Below are positions 1-6,057 of a stretch of 7,192 nt of DNA, piece after piece. This stretch comes from Anaerotignum sp. (lineage in GTDB: Bacteria; Bacillota; Clostridia; Lachnospirales; Anaerotignaceae). The notes beneath the pieces are model-generated. The model worked only from the letters and a program-made list of their open reading frames with translations. It did no database searches and was not told the origin of the DNA. The stretch spans positions 1 through 7,192 of the forward strand of contig JAHHTV010000076.1 in assembly GCA_020024395.1 (NCBI GenBank), written 5' to 3'. Position 1 is the stretch's first letter, and each line of letters starts with the position of its first letter. A program made the translations under genes and the position numbers.

Positions 1-5
1 CTGTA

Positions 6-14
6 TGATATAAT
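6..14 (+). promoter_or_regulatory. Extended -10 promoter element for the ABC operon
   Basis: TGATATAAT is a perfect extended -10 (TGnTATAAT). Any -35 box would lie left of the window, so only half of the promoter can be judged. Transcription would start near position 20-21, leaving a leader of about 60 nt before the TTG start of the ATPase gene. That start site would also make an ATG at 29 nearly leaderless, which supports the later start. Confidence 0.6.
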
Positions 15-68
15 AAAAAAACTAAAAAATGGTGAGAATTTATTTTATCATTTTACAATTTCATACGG

Positions 69-75
69 AAAGGAG
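69..75 (+). promoter_or_regulatory. Ribosome binding site that fixes a TTG start
   Basis: AAAGGAG lies 7 nt before the TTG at 83. The in-frame ATG at 29 has only A-rich sequence before it and no Shine-Dalgarno match. The 18 residues it would add (hydrophobic, then HTERSGN) lie ahead of the point where ABC ATPases normally begin. The TTG at 83 is therefore the likely start. Confidence 0.8.
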
Positions 76-82
76 TGGCAAT

Positions 83-814
83 TTGAGCAAAAAAATCATT
101 CGCATTCAAGATGTGACAAAAGTATATCGTATGGGCAATGAAGTCATACGAGCTGTGAATGGATTGAATTTGGACATTTACCAAGGAGAAGTTTGTTGTT
201 TGTTTGGCAAATCGGGTTCTGGCAAATCTACATTGTTGAATTTGATTGCGGGTTTGGAAAAACCAACAAAAGGAGAAATTATATTTCATAAACATCATAT
301 AGAACGTATGAATGAAAATCAACTGGCGGATTTTCGGCAAAAATATGTGGGATTTGTATTTCAATCTTATAACTTGTTGCCAACATTGACAGCTGTGGAA
401 AATGTCATGTTGCCATTGATATTCAAAAATGTACCTGTGAAAGAGCGTACTGCAAGAGCATTGAAAATGTTAAAAGCAGTTGGGCTGGAGGGGCGTTCCA
501 ATCACAAGCCAAGTGAAATGAGTGGTGGGCAGCAACAAAGGGTAAGTATTGCACGTGCATTTATCAACAGCCCACAAGTGGTGTTTGCAGATGAACCTAC
601 AGGGAATTTGGATACAAAAACAACCTATGAAATGATGGATTTGATTACAGGATTGGCAAAAGAAAATAATCAAACATTGGTGATTGTTAGCCATGATATG
701 GAGTTGTCGGAATATGCAAATCGTATTGTAGTGATGATGGATGGAAAAATCAAGAATATTGAACAAAGGACAACAAACAAAGATACTGCACAAAACGGAG
801 GAGACGAAGCATGA
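83..814 (+). CDS. ABC transporter ATP-binding protein, MacB/LolD/FtsE type
   Basis: This is the cytoplasmic ATPase subunit that would power the permease encoded two genes downstream (family knowledge plus context). From the TTG start it is 243 residues, a normal length for the MacB/LolD-type family. All nucleotide-binding motifs are intact: Walker A GKSGSGKS at 42-49, Q-loop Gln94 in FVFQSYN, signature MSGGQ at 146-150, Walker B VVFADEP ending at catalytic Glu171, the family-typical GNLD that follows it at 174-177, and switch His204 in VSHD. The YNLLPTLTAVENV segment after the Q-loop is characteristic of this subfamily. The C-terminal tail after about residue 225 is polar and non-conserved. 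The stop codon overlaps the next start (ATGA at 811-814), implying translational coupling. The family call is secure; the substrate is not known. Confidence 0.95.
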   Translation: MSKKIIRIQDVTKVYRMGNEVIRAVNGLNLDIYQGEVCCLFGKSGSGKSTLLNLIAGLEKPTKGEIIFHKHHIERMNENQLADFRQKYVGFVFQSYNLLPTLTAVENVMLPLIFKNVPVKERTARALKMLKAVGLEGRSNHKPSEMSGGQQQRVSIARAFINSPQVVFADEPTGNLDTKTTYEMMDLITGLAKENNQTLVIVSHDMELSEYANRIVVMMDGKIKNIEQRTTNKDTAQNGGDEA

Positions 815-2952
815 AAAAAATGGGTTTTCAAAAAGCAGTTGCATGGTTATTTGCCTGTATACTGTTATTTGGTTTGGCAATACCAAGCTATGCAGCAGAT
901 GAGGATTTTGTAGAGGGTACACCAGAAGTGTTTGTATCTGGTAACAATGTGTATGAAGTGCAAAACAATATGGAAACTCGTATTGATTTACAAGTGAAAA
1001 ATAAAGGTTCTGCGATTGCCAATAACGTTGTTGTGCGTGCAAAAAGTGATGAGGCAATTCCGCCTTTCAAAATTTCATTTTATGATGGGGAAAATGTAGG
1101 CAGTTTGGGTGTCAACAGCAGCAAAACAATAAAAATGTATATTACAATGAATGAAACACCTGAAAAATCTACATATCCTGTTAGCATTACTTATACATAT
1201 CAAAATGCATCAGGTTCCAGTTTTAGTGGTAGTGAAACAATACATTTGAAAATCAAAGGATTTGATAAAGAACCAACCTATTTATTTGATAATATGAAAA
1301 CAGTACCAGAAAGCTTGACACCTGGACAGGGCGGTACAGTTAGTGGTATTGTGAAAAATTCAGGCAGTCAAGATATGTTGCAGGCAGAAGTGATATTGGA
1401 TAAACTGCAAACAGAAGGAATTAGCTTAAGTGGTGGTTTTAGTAGTTTGCAAATTGGGAATTTGGGTGTTGGTAAACAAGCATCATTTTCATTCCCTTTG
1501 GCTGCAAGTGCAGACATGGCAGCAGGCAATTATCCCATTACAATCAAATTAAAATATCAAGATGAATTTGGCAAAGAATTTGAAAAAACACAGGATTATT
1601 ATATCAGTGTGGGTGGCGCAAACGGAAAAGCAACACAGCTGGAAATTCGCAATCTGAAAGAGCCACAAGGGGTGTATAATGTTAATCAGAATTTCCAAGT
1701 GACATTTGACTTATGTAATACGGGACAGACCACAGCAAAAGATATTGTGGTAAAAGCAGAAGGTTTGGAAGCAACCGCAGTGGTACCAAAATCTACAAGT
1801 ATGAAAAATATTGCAAATTTGCCAGCAGGAAAAACAGTACCATTAACATTTACATTTGCAGGAACAAACCAAGCATCTACACAGAACTATGCAGTACAAT
1901 TTACCATAACGTATAAAACTGGTAACACAAAAGAAGAAACATTCAAACAATATGCAGGGGTTAATATTAGAAACGCAGAAAAAGATAAAAAAGATAAAGA
2001 GGCAAATGAGGCGGATAAAGACAAAGATAAACCAACAAGCAAACCCAAAATTATTATAAGTAAATATGTTTGTGACCCATTGATTGTAATGGCAGGGGAA
2101 GAATTTGACCTGAAAACAACATTGATGAACACACACCCTGTCAAAGGTGTGAAAAATATCAAAATGTTTTTGACATTGGCAGAAGAAACTTCTTCTGAAA
2201 CAGAAAAGTCTGGTAATATTTTTACACCCGTCAATAGCAGTAACACATACTATTTTGATGCCATTGCACCAAAAAGTACGGTTGATAAAGAATTGCGATT
2301 GTATGTTGTACCAAATGCACAGCCAAAGACATATACATTGACTGTAAACTTTGAATATGAGGACGAACAAGGTAAAGAATATACAGCAACAGAACTTTTG
2401 GGTATCAATGTAAAACAAACCACAGAATTGAGTATGGACGAAATTGTTTTGCCAGACAGTGTGGAACAATATGCACCCATAACGGTTTCATTTAGCTATT
2501 ACAACACAGGGAAAGTTGCATTGAATAATGTAATGTTCAAAATAGAAGGTGATGTAGATAGCACTACAAAAAGTACCTATATTGGGAACATGGACCCTGG
2601 GGCAAGTGATTATTATGAAACAACGTTTACCCCAAATGCATTGGGTGAAGTGCCTGTGAGTATCATTGCAAGCTATGAAGATAGTAGTGGTGAAGTGATA
2701 GAAGATAGACGAGATTTTGTATTGAATGTCACAGAACCAATACCTATGGATGAAAATATGGATATGGAAATGGAACAACCACCAAGTCCTGTAAACTTTA
2801 AGTTGATTGGTATAATAGCAGGTATTTTGATTGTTGTAGTCGTTGTTGTAATCATTGTTTTGAAAAAACGCAAAAAGAAAAAAGAAGCATCATTATTGGC
2901 TGATGCAGATTTAGATGATGACAAAGATGATGAAGAAGGGATTTCTTTATGA
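811..2952 (+). CDS. Membrane-anchored extracytoplasmic protein with five Ig-like (COG1361/CARDB-like) repeats
   Basis: The 713-residue protein has an N-terminal signal peptide (basic MKK start, hydrophobic core 9-24, probable signal peptidase I site after Ala28 in PSYA|AD). Five beta-rich repeats of about 105-125 residues follow, at roughly 37-151, 155-269, 275-388, 411-536 and 537-643. Each has an early NxG-type turn (VKNKGS, VKNSGS, LCNTGQ, LMNTHP, YYNTGK) and a closing strand such as ITYTYQNASG, IKLKYQDEFG, VNFEYEDEQG or IIASYEDSSG. A Lys/Asp/Glu linker (390-413) splits repeats 3 and 4. After a Met/Asp-rich patch (646-654) comes one membrane helix (665-684), then KKRKKKK and an acidic cytoplasmic tail. 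The start is supported by GGAGGAG at 797-803, 7 nt upstream. It lies between the ATPase and permease genes, with ATGA overlaps at both ends, so I infer a complex subunit: a stalk, a substrate-capture protein or a MacA-like adaptor. Cys16 lies in LFAC, but the hydrophobic core continues past it, so a lipoprotein is less likely. Confidence 0.88.
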   Translation: MKKMGFQKAVAWLFACILLFGLAIPSYAADEDFVEGTPEVFVSGNNVYEVQNNMETRIDLQVKNKGSAIANNVVVRAKSDEAIPPFKISFYDGENVGSLGVNSSKTIKMYITMNETPEKSTYPVSITYTYQNASGSSFSGSETIHLKIKGFDKEPTYLFDNMKTVPESLTPGQGGTVSGIVKNSGSQDMLQAEVILDKLQTEGISLSGGFSSLQIGNLGVGKQASFSFPLAASADMAAGNYPITIKLKYQDEFGKEFEKTQDYYISVGGANGKATQLEIRNLKEPQGVYNVNQNFQVTFDLCNTGQTTAKDIVVKAEGLEATAVVPKSTSMKNIANLPAGKTVPLTFTFAGTNQASTQNYAVQFTITYKTGNTKEETFKQYAGVNIRNAEKDKKDKEANEADKDKDKPTSKPKIIISKYVCDPLIVMAGEEFDLKTTLMNTHPVKGVKNIKMFLTLAEETSSETEKSGNIFTPVNSSNTYYFDAIAPKSTVDKELRLYVVPNAQPKTYTLTVNFEYEDEQGKEYTATELLGINVKQTTELSMDEIVLPDSVEQYAPITVSFSYYNTGKVALNNVMFKIEGDVDSTTKSTYIGNMDPGASDYYETTFTPNALGEVPVSIIASYEDSSGEVIEDRRDFVLNVTEPIPMDENMDMEMEQPPSPVNFKLIGIIAGILIVVVVVVIIVLKKRKKKKEASLLADADLDDDKDDEEGISL
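1981..2033 (+). repeat. Low-complexity AAAGAT/GATAAA tract encoding a charged linker
   Basis: Imperfect repetition of GATAAA-like hexamers encodes a Lys/Asp/Glu linker between the third and fourth Ig-like repeats. The reading frame is kept throughout. Such tracts can change length by slippage, which would alter spacer length rather than fold. Confidence 0.55.
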
Positions 2953-4271
2953 GTATCCGAGACTTAATTACAATGGCTTTGAAAAACCTTTGGAAAAGAA
3001 AATTGCGTACATTTTTGACAGTATTGGGTGTTATCATTGGTACAACATCTATTGTGGTGATGGTTTCGATTGGTATTGGTATGAATGAGAGCTTTCAAAA
3101 ACAAGTGGAAGAATGGGGCAGTTTGCAAGTTATTGATGTTTATGGTGAAAACAATGACATGATAATGATGGACGAAAAACCCACAAAAAAACCGCAAAAA
3201 GGAGTGTCTTTGGATAGCAAAGCACTCGATACATTTAGAAAAATGAATTATGTGGAAGTGGTTTCTCCTATTGTGCAAAGATATGAGTTTTTGCTGATTG
3301 ATGGAAAATATGTCAACAGCCCAAATTTTATCGGAATAGACCCTAGTGCAATGGAAGCACTTGGTTATAAAATAGAAGAAGGCCGTGCATTGACAGCAGA
3401 AGATGAAGAAGGATTGGTTGTTGGACGAAATGTGATAGAGGGATTTTATAATCCGAAAATGAGTTGGCAAATGCAGCAACAAACAAGTGCTCCAGAGCTA
3501 AATATCATGGAAGATAAAATTATGATTTCAGCAGATAACGACTATGGTACAAAATATGCAGAAAAATCAATAAAACCAATGAAAACATCTGTGGTTGGCG
3601 TGATGCCAGATAGTGGTATGAATGGGTATAGTGTGATTATGCCATTAAAACAAATGGAAAAATTGCAAAAAGATTTGGAAGCATTACGCAAAAAACAAAA
3701 TAATGGTTATAAAGATGATAGAGCAAAGAAAAAAGGTGTTTATGAGCAAGTTGCTGTAAAAGTAAGTGATATCAATAAAGTGCAAGAAGTACAACAACAA
3801 ATCAAAGATATGGGATTTCGGACATCAAGTTTGACAGATGAATTAAACACCATGAAAGAAACAACAAAAATGTTGCGTATGATGTTGGGTGCCATTGGTG
3901 CAGTATCTTTGGTTGTGGCAGCGATTGGTATTACAAATACTATGGTTATGGCAATTTATGAAAGAACAAGAGAAATTGGTATTATGAAAGTGATTGGTGC
4001 ATCATTGCGAGATGTCAAACTGCTGTTTTTGACAGAAGCGGCGTTTATTGGTTTTGTAGGTGGTGTGTTGGGCTGTGTTACCAGTTTTTTGATGTCAAAA
4101 GTTGTGAATTTGTTTGCAGCACAGCAAGCAAGCGAAATGACATCATCTATACCGATTTGGTTATATTTGGCAGCGATTGGATTTGCAACAGCAATTGGCG
4201 TGCTTTCTGGTTATTTGCCTGCACAACGTGCGATGAAATTAAGTGCATTGACAGCAATTAAAACCGAATAA
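2949..4271 (+). CDS. ABC transporter permease, MacB/FtsX family
   Basis: The 440-residue protein has the full MacB layout. A short cytoplasmic amphipathic start (IRDLITMALKNLWKRKLR) leads into TM1 (about 22-44), then a large extracytoplasmic MacB_PCD-like domain (about 46-308) and three C-terminal helices (about 310-335, 357-385, 402-423). The FtsX signature IYERTREIGIMKVIGAS (336-352) after TM2 and the terminal PAQRAMKLSALTAIK (424-438) are textbook for the family. In MacB systems such a permease dimerises and moves signals or substrate on the outer face of the membrane. The start overlaps the previous stop (ATGA at 2949-2952), with AGAAGGG at 2934-2940 as a modest ribosome site. The extracytoplasmic domain is rich in Met. 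A strong terminator follows directly. The family call is certain; whether it exports, extracts or mechanically activates something is open. Confidence 0.95.
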   Translation: MSIRDLITMALKNLWKRKLRTFLTVLGVIIGTTSIVVMVSIGIGMNESFQKQVEEWGSLQVIDVYGENNDMIMMDEKPTKKPQKGVSLDSKALDTFRKMNYVEVVSPIVQRYEFLLIDGKYVNSPNFIGIDPSAMEALGYKIEEGRALTAEDEEGLVVGRNVIEGFYNPKMSWQMQQQTSAPELNIMEDKIMISADNDYGTKYAEKSIKPMKTSVVGVMPDSGMNGYSVIMPLKQMEKLQKDLEALRKKQNNGYKDDRAKKKGVYEQVAVKVSDINKVQEVQQQIKDMGFRTSSLTDELNTMKETTKMLRMMLGAIGAVSLVVAAIGITNTMVMAIYERTREIGIMKVIGASLRDVKLLFLTEAAFIGFVGGVLGCVTSFLMSKVVNLFAAQQASEMTSSIPIWLYLAAIGFATAIGVLSGYLPAQRAMKLSALTAIKTE

Positions 4272-4277
4272 TAGAAC

Positions 4278-4314
4278 AAATATACTCCTTTGTATAAAGG
4301 GGTATATTTTTTTT
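4278..4314 (+). terminator. Rho-independent terminator of the ABC operon
   Basis: AAATATACTCCTTT (4278-4291) pairs with AAAGGGGTATATTT (4296-4309) around the loop GTAT. The stem is 14 bp with one G-U wobble. A run of eight Ts spans 4307-4314. It begins 6 nt after the permease stop codon. Confidence 0.93.
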
Positions 4315-4343
4315 GAAAAATATGGGAGAAAGGATTTTATAAA
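4313..4343 (+). promoter_or_regulatory. Candidate promoter for prsW
   Basis: TTGAAA (4313-4318) is a good -35 box that starts inside the T-run of the preceding terminator. A -10 can be drawn as TTTATA (4336-4341, 17-nt spacer) or TATAAA (4338-4343, 19-nt spacer). Because the terminator isolates prsW from the ABC operon, a promoter is expected in this gap, but no -10 choice is fully convincing. Confidence 0.4.
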
Positions 4344-4361
4344 AAAGGATACATTAAAAAA

Positions 4362-4370
4362 AGGAGGTGA
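4362..4370 (+). promoter_or_regulatory. Near-perfect Shine-Dalgarno serving two overlapping ATGs
   Basis: AGGAGGTGA matches the anti-Shine-Dalgarno almost completely. Two ATGs follow. The one at 4373 is 5 nt after AGGAGG and opens a 21-codon frame that ends at the stop at 4436-4438. The one at 4377 is 9 nt after AGGAGG and opens prsW. Both spacings are usable by ribosomes, so initiation may be divided between them. Confidence 0.75.
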
Positions 4371-4376
4371 ATATGT

Positions 4377-5057
4377 ATGCTAAAAGCAGCAACAGCACCT
4401 GTGGTCATATTGTTGTTTTATTGCTATATTCGAGATAAATATGAAAAAGAACCGTTCAAATTATTGTTTTGGGGGCTGATTTGTGGGGTGTATGTTGCAT
4501 TTGTGGTATATGGATTGGGTATGGCAACAGAAAAATTTTTGCCACATGATGAAACGCCGTTGTATACTGCTTTTTTTAGTTCGGCTTTGATAGAGGAATG
4601 TGTGAAATTTTTATTTTTGTATAGTTTGATTTGTAGAAACAAAGAATTTAATGAGCCATTTGATGGTATTGTGTATGGGGTGTTTGTTTCTTTGGGGTTT
4701 GCATGGATTGAAAATATGATATATGTGACAAGCCCGTTGTGGGGTGGTGTGGGAACGGCAATCGCAAGAGCAGTGATTTCTGTGCCAGCACATGGGCTTT
4801 TTGGTGTACAAATGGGATTTTGGTTTGGAAAGTATCGTTTTGAAGCAAAAAAATATGGGTTGCTTTTAGCTTTTTTATCTGCTTATTTGTATCATGGTTT
4901 TTATAATTATTTTTTGTTGTGGCAATGGCAATGGGCAAAAATTTTGTTTGGTGGATTATATTTGATGCTGTGTATTCATAGTGCATGGTGTATGCAGTAT
5001 TTCTTAAAACGCTCACCTTTTCGTCCCACAGGTGAAATTTTGTCCCAAAAGCGGTAA
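4377..5057 (+). CDS. prsW: PrsW-family intramembrane metalloprotease
   Basis: The 226-residue polytopic membrane protein has about seven hydrophobic segments, close in length to Bacillus PrsW. The family residues are in place: Glu73-Glu74 with Lys77 in IEECVK, Glu112-Asn113 in WIENMIY, His139 in PAHGLFG, and His173 in YHGFYN. These are the expected metal-binding and catalytic positions of the PrsW/CPBP-like (abortive infection-like) fold. Bacillus subtilis PrsW makes the first cut in the anti-sigma factor RsiW during envelope stress. No sigma/anti-sigma pair is visible here, so the substrate is unknown. The basic C-terminal tail (about 211-226) would be cytoplasmic if the topology matches the family. 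The gene stands alone between a terminator and the promoter of the next unit. The family call is strong; equivalence to B. subtilis PrsW is not shown. Confidence 0.9.
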   Translation: MLKAATAPVVILLFYCYIRDKYEKEPFKLLFWGLICGVYVAFVVYGLGMATEKFLPHDETPLYTAFFSSALIEECVKFLFLYSLICRNKEFNEPFDGIVYGVFVSLGFAWIENMIYVTSPLWGGVGTAIARAVISVPAHGLFGVQMGFWFGKYRFEAKKYGLLLAFLSAYLYHGFYNYFLLWQWQWAKILFGGLYLMLCIHSAWCMQYFLKRSPFRPTGEILSQKR

Positions 5058-5097
5058 AATTTTCTGTTTGTCTTGAAAAGATTTCAAAAAAGCGGTA
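5047..5097 (+). promoter_or_regulatory. Direct repeat pair and palindrome over the Nudix promoter
   Basis: AAAAGCGGTA occurs at 5047-5056 and again at 5088-5097, 41 nt apart (close to four helical turns). The second copy runs into the -10 box. Between them is the perfect palindrome TTGAAA-AGA-TTTCAA (5073-5087), whose left half is the -35 box. Repeats placed on both core promoter elements suggest a repressor or activator site, but no matching regulator is identifiable in the window. Confidence 0.4.
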
Positions 5098-5101
5098 TAC
5101 T
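5073..5101 (+). promoter_or_regulatory. Sigma-A-type promoter of the Nudix/small-protein operon
   Basis: TTGAAA (5073-5078), a 17-nt spacer and TATACT (5096-5101) are each one base from consensus. Transcription would start near 5108, giving a leader of about 37 nt before the GTG at 5145. No convincing terminator is seen after prsW, so some read-through is possible. Confidence 0.75.
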
Positions 5102-5144
5102 GTTTATAAAGATATGATAAAATAAATATGGCGGAGGAAATATC

Positions 5145-5609
5145 GTGATTGAAGCAATCAGCTGTGGCGGTGTTGTGATACACAGATGGAAAATTCTCTT
5201 GCTTTATAAAAACCAAAATGGCAGATATATGGGGTGGGTATTGCCCAAAGGAACAGTCGAAGAAAATGAAACATATCGTCAAACGGCACTCAGAGAAGTC
5301 AAAGAAGAATCTGGTGCAACAGGCGACATTATCAAGTATGTCGGAAAAACACAATACACATTTAAGGGCGGTGAAGATACCGTGAATAAAACCGTGCATT
5401 GGTATTTGATGAGTACAAATTCTTTCTACTGTAAACCCCAAAGCGAGGAGTATTTCGCAGATGCAGGGTTTTATAAATTCCATGAGGCATATCATCTGCT
5501 CAAATTTAACGACGAACGCCAAATTTTGAAAAAAGCATACTACGAATATAGTGAAATGCGAAAAAACAAAGAATTTTTGAAAAAGAAATTTTTGCAAAAC
5601 AAAATATGA
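5145..5609 (+). CDS. Nudix hydrolase (MutT/Ap4A-hydrolase-like)
   Basis: The 154-residue protein has a complete Nudix box, G-x5-E-x7-RE-V-x-EE-x-G, spanning Gly36 to Gly57 with Arg50, Glu51, Glu54 and Glu55. These carboxylates bind the divalent metal used to cleave a nucleoside diphosphate linked to another group. WVLPKGTVEENE leading into the box resembles MutT-like and dinucleoside polyphosphate hydrolases, but the substrate cannot be read from sequence. The C-terminus (about 124-154) is a Lys-rich likely helix. The GTG start is chosen because GGAGG at 5133-5137 is 7 nt upstream and the fold begins at once (AISCGGVVI). It shares an operon with the next gene, 18 nt downstream. It has more C-ending codons (GTC, CTC, GGC, ATC) than its neighbours, though no clear sign of transfer. 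The enzyme is soluble and cytoplasmic. Confidence 0.92.
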   Translation: MIEAISCGGVVIHRWKILLLYKNQNGRYMGWVLPKGTVEENETYRQTALREVKEESGATGDIIKYVGKTQYTFKGGEDTVNKTVHWYLMSTNSFYCKPQSEEYFADAGFYKFHEAYHLLKFNDERQILKKAYYEYSEMRKNKEFLKKKFLQNKI

Positions 5610-5627
5610 AAAGGAGAGAAGAAAGAT

Positions 5628-5918
5628 ATGAAAAAGTATTTTGAAGAAAGACCCACTTTGGGAGATTTGAGAGAAAAAATTGTTATCTTAAGAAATGATG
5701 ACGACAGAAAGAATATCTTTTTGATACTGGCTATTTTGACAGCTGTATTGGCTGTGGTTTCTTTGGGCGTTGTGTATTTGCTCAAAACAAAAATGCATGA
5801 TGATTATGATGAAGATTGGGATTATGATTGGGACGACTTGGACGATGAATGTTGTGACGATGATTGCTGTTGCACAGACAGCGATGTAGACAGCTCTGTA
5901 AAAGTAGAACAGGTATAA
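5628..5918 (+). CDS. Small single-pass membrane protein with an Asp/Cys-rich C-terminal tail, unknown function
   Basis: I do not recognise this 96-residue protein. It has a charged, mildly basic N-terminal part (1-28, with ERPTLGDLREK), one clear membrane helix (about 29-52, FLILAILTAVLAVVSLGVVYLL), and then an extreme tail. Residues 57-88 are mostly Asp with Trp64, Trp68, Tyr60, Tyr66, and five Cys in two clusters (Cys75-76 and Cys80-82). The positive-inside rule favours N-in/C-out, which would put the tail outside the cell. Such a tail could bind metal or form disulfides, but this is inference only. The AAAAGGAGAG ribosome site (5609-5618) starts at the last base of the Nudix stop codon, and the two genes are 18 nt apart, so they are probably co-transcribed. 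Strong initiation signals and a clean frame support a real gene. Confidence 0.8.
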   Translation: MKKYFEERPTLGDLREKIVILRNDDDRKNIFLILAILTAVLAVVSLGVVYLLKTKMHDDYDEDWDYDWDDLDDECCDDDCCCTDSDVDSSVKVEQV

Positions 5919-5995
5919 TTTCTGCATCTTGTAATGCAAAATGGGCTGATATGGGTGAGCATAGGACAATGATGTTTTCTTGTGTCAGCCTGTTT

Positions 5996-6024
5996 TTGAA
6001 ATTTTGCGGGACGGGTGCGACAAT
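5996..6024 (+). promoter_or_regulatory. Candidate promoter of the cggR-pgk operon
   Basis: TTGAAA (5996-6001), a 17-nt spacer and GACAAT (6019-6024) form a plausible but weak promoter (the -10 matches 4 of 6). It would start transcription near 6031 and put the GGGAC repeats inside the polymerase footprint. The rest of the 139-nt gap (5919-6057) shows no better pair and no clear terminator after the small-protein gene. Confidence 0.35.
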
Positions 6025-6042
6025 TATGGGACGAAGCACGAC
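6007..6042 (+). promoter_or_regulatory. Putative CggR operator with tandem GGGAC repeats
   Basis: CGGGAC (6007-6012) and TGGGAC (6027-6032) start exactly 20 nt apart, and each is followed after 6-7 nt by GAC (6019-6021 and 6040-6042). The Bacillus subtilis CggR operator, as I recall it, is CGGGACN6TGTCN4CGGGACN6TGTC, which has the same 20-nt period and CGGGAC core. The TGTC parts are not kept here. The site is GC-rich against an AT-rich background and sits just before cggR, where autoregulation would act. Confidence 0.6.
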
Positions 6043-6057
6043 CAAAGAGGTGGAAAT

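Noticed and set aside
29..82. N-terminal extension of the ATPase from ATG at 29
   Set aside because: It has no ribosome site, would be almost leaderless relative to the promoter at 6-14, and adds residues not typical of the family. TTG 83 has AAAGGAG at ideal spacing.
1843..2480. Long minus-strand open frames opposite the Ig-repeat gene
   Set aside because: They are Cys/Phe-rich, have no ribosome site and mirror the codon bias of the plus-strand gene, so they are shadow frames.
2964..3482. Minus-strand open frame of 172 codons opposite the permease
   Set aside because: Its His/Asn/Phe/Ser-rich composition is typical of antisense to AT-rich coding DNA, with no recognisable motif.
5013..5064. 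Possible terminator after prsW (TCACCT/AGGTGA stem and GAAATTTT/AAAATTTTC inverted repeat)
   Set aside because: The first stem is only 6 bp with a long loop inside the coding region, and the second is pure A-T with no following T-run, so neither is a convincing terminator.
5922..5997. Possible terminator after the small membrane protein gene (TGCAT/ATGCA hairpin; AGGACA...TGTCAGCCT before TTTTT)
   Set aside because: The stems are short or bulged and not closely joined to a T-run. The region fits a leader/promoter zone better.
5980..6057. N-terminal extension of CggR from TTG at 5980
   Set aside because: It lacks a ribosome site and would encode through the putative operator and promoter. 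The family N-terminus starts at ATG 6058.
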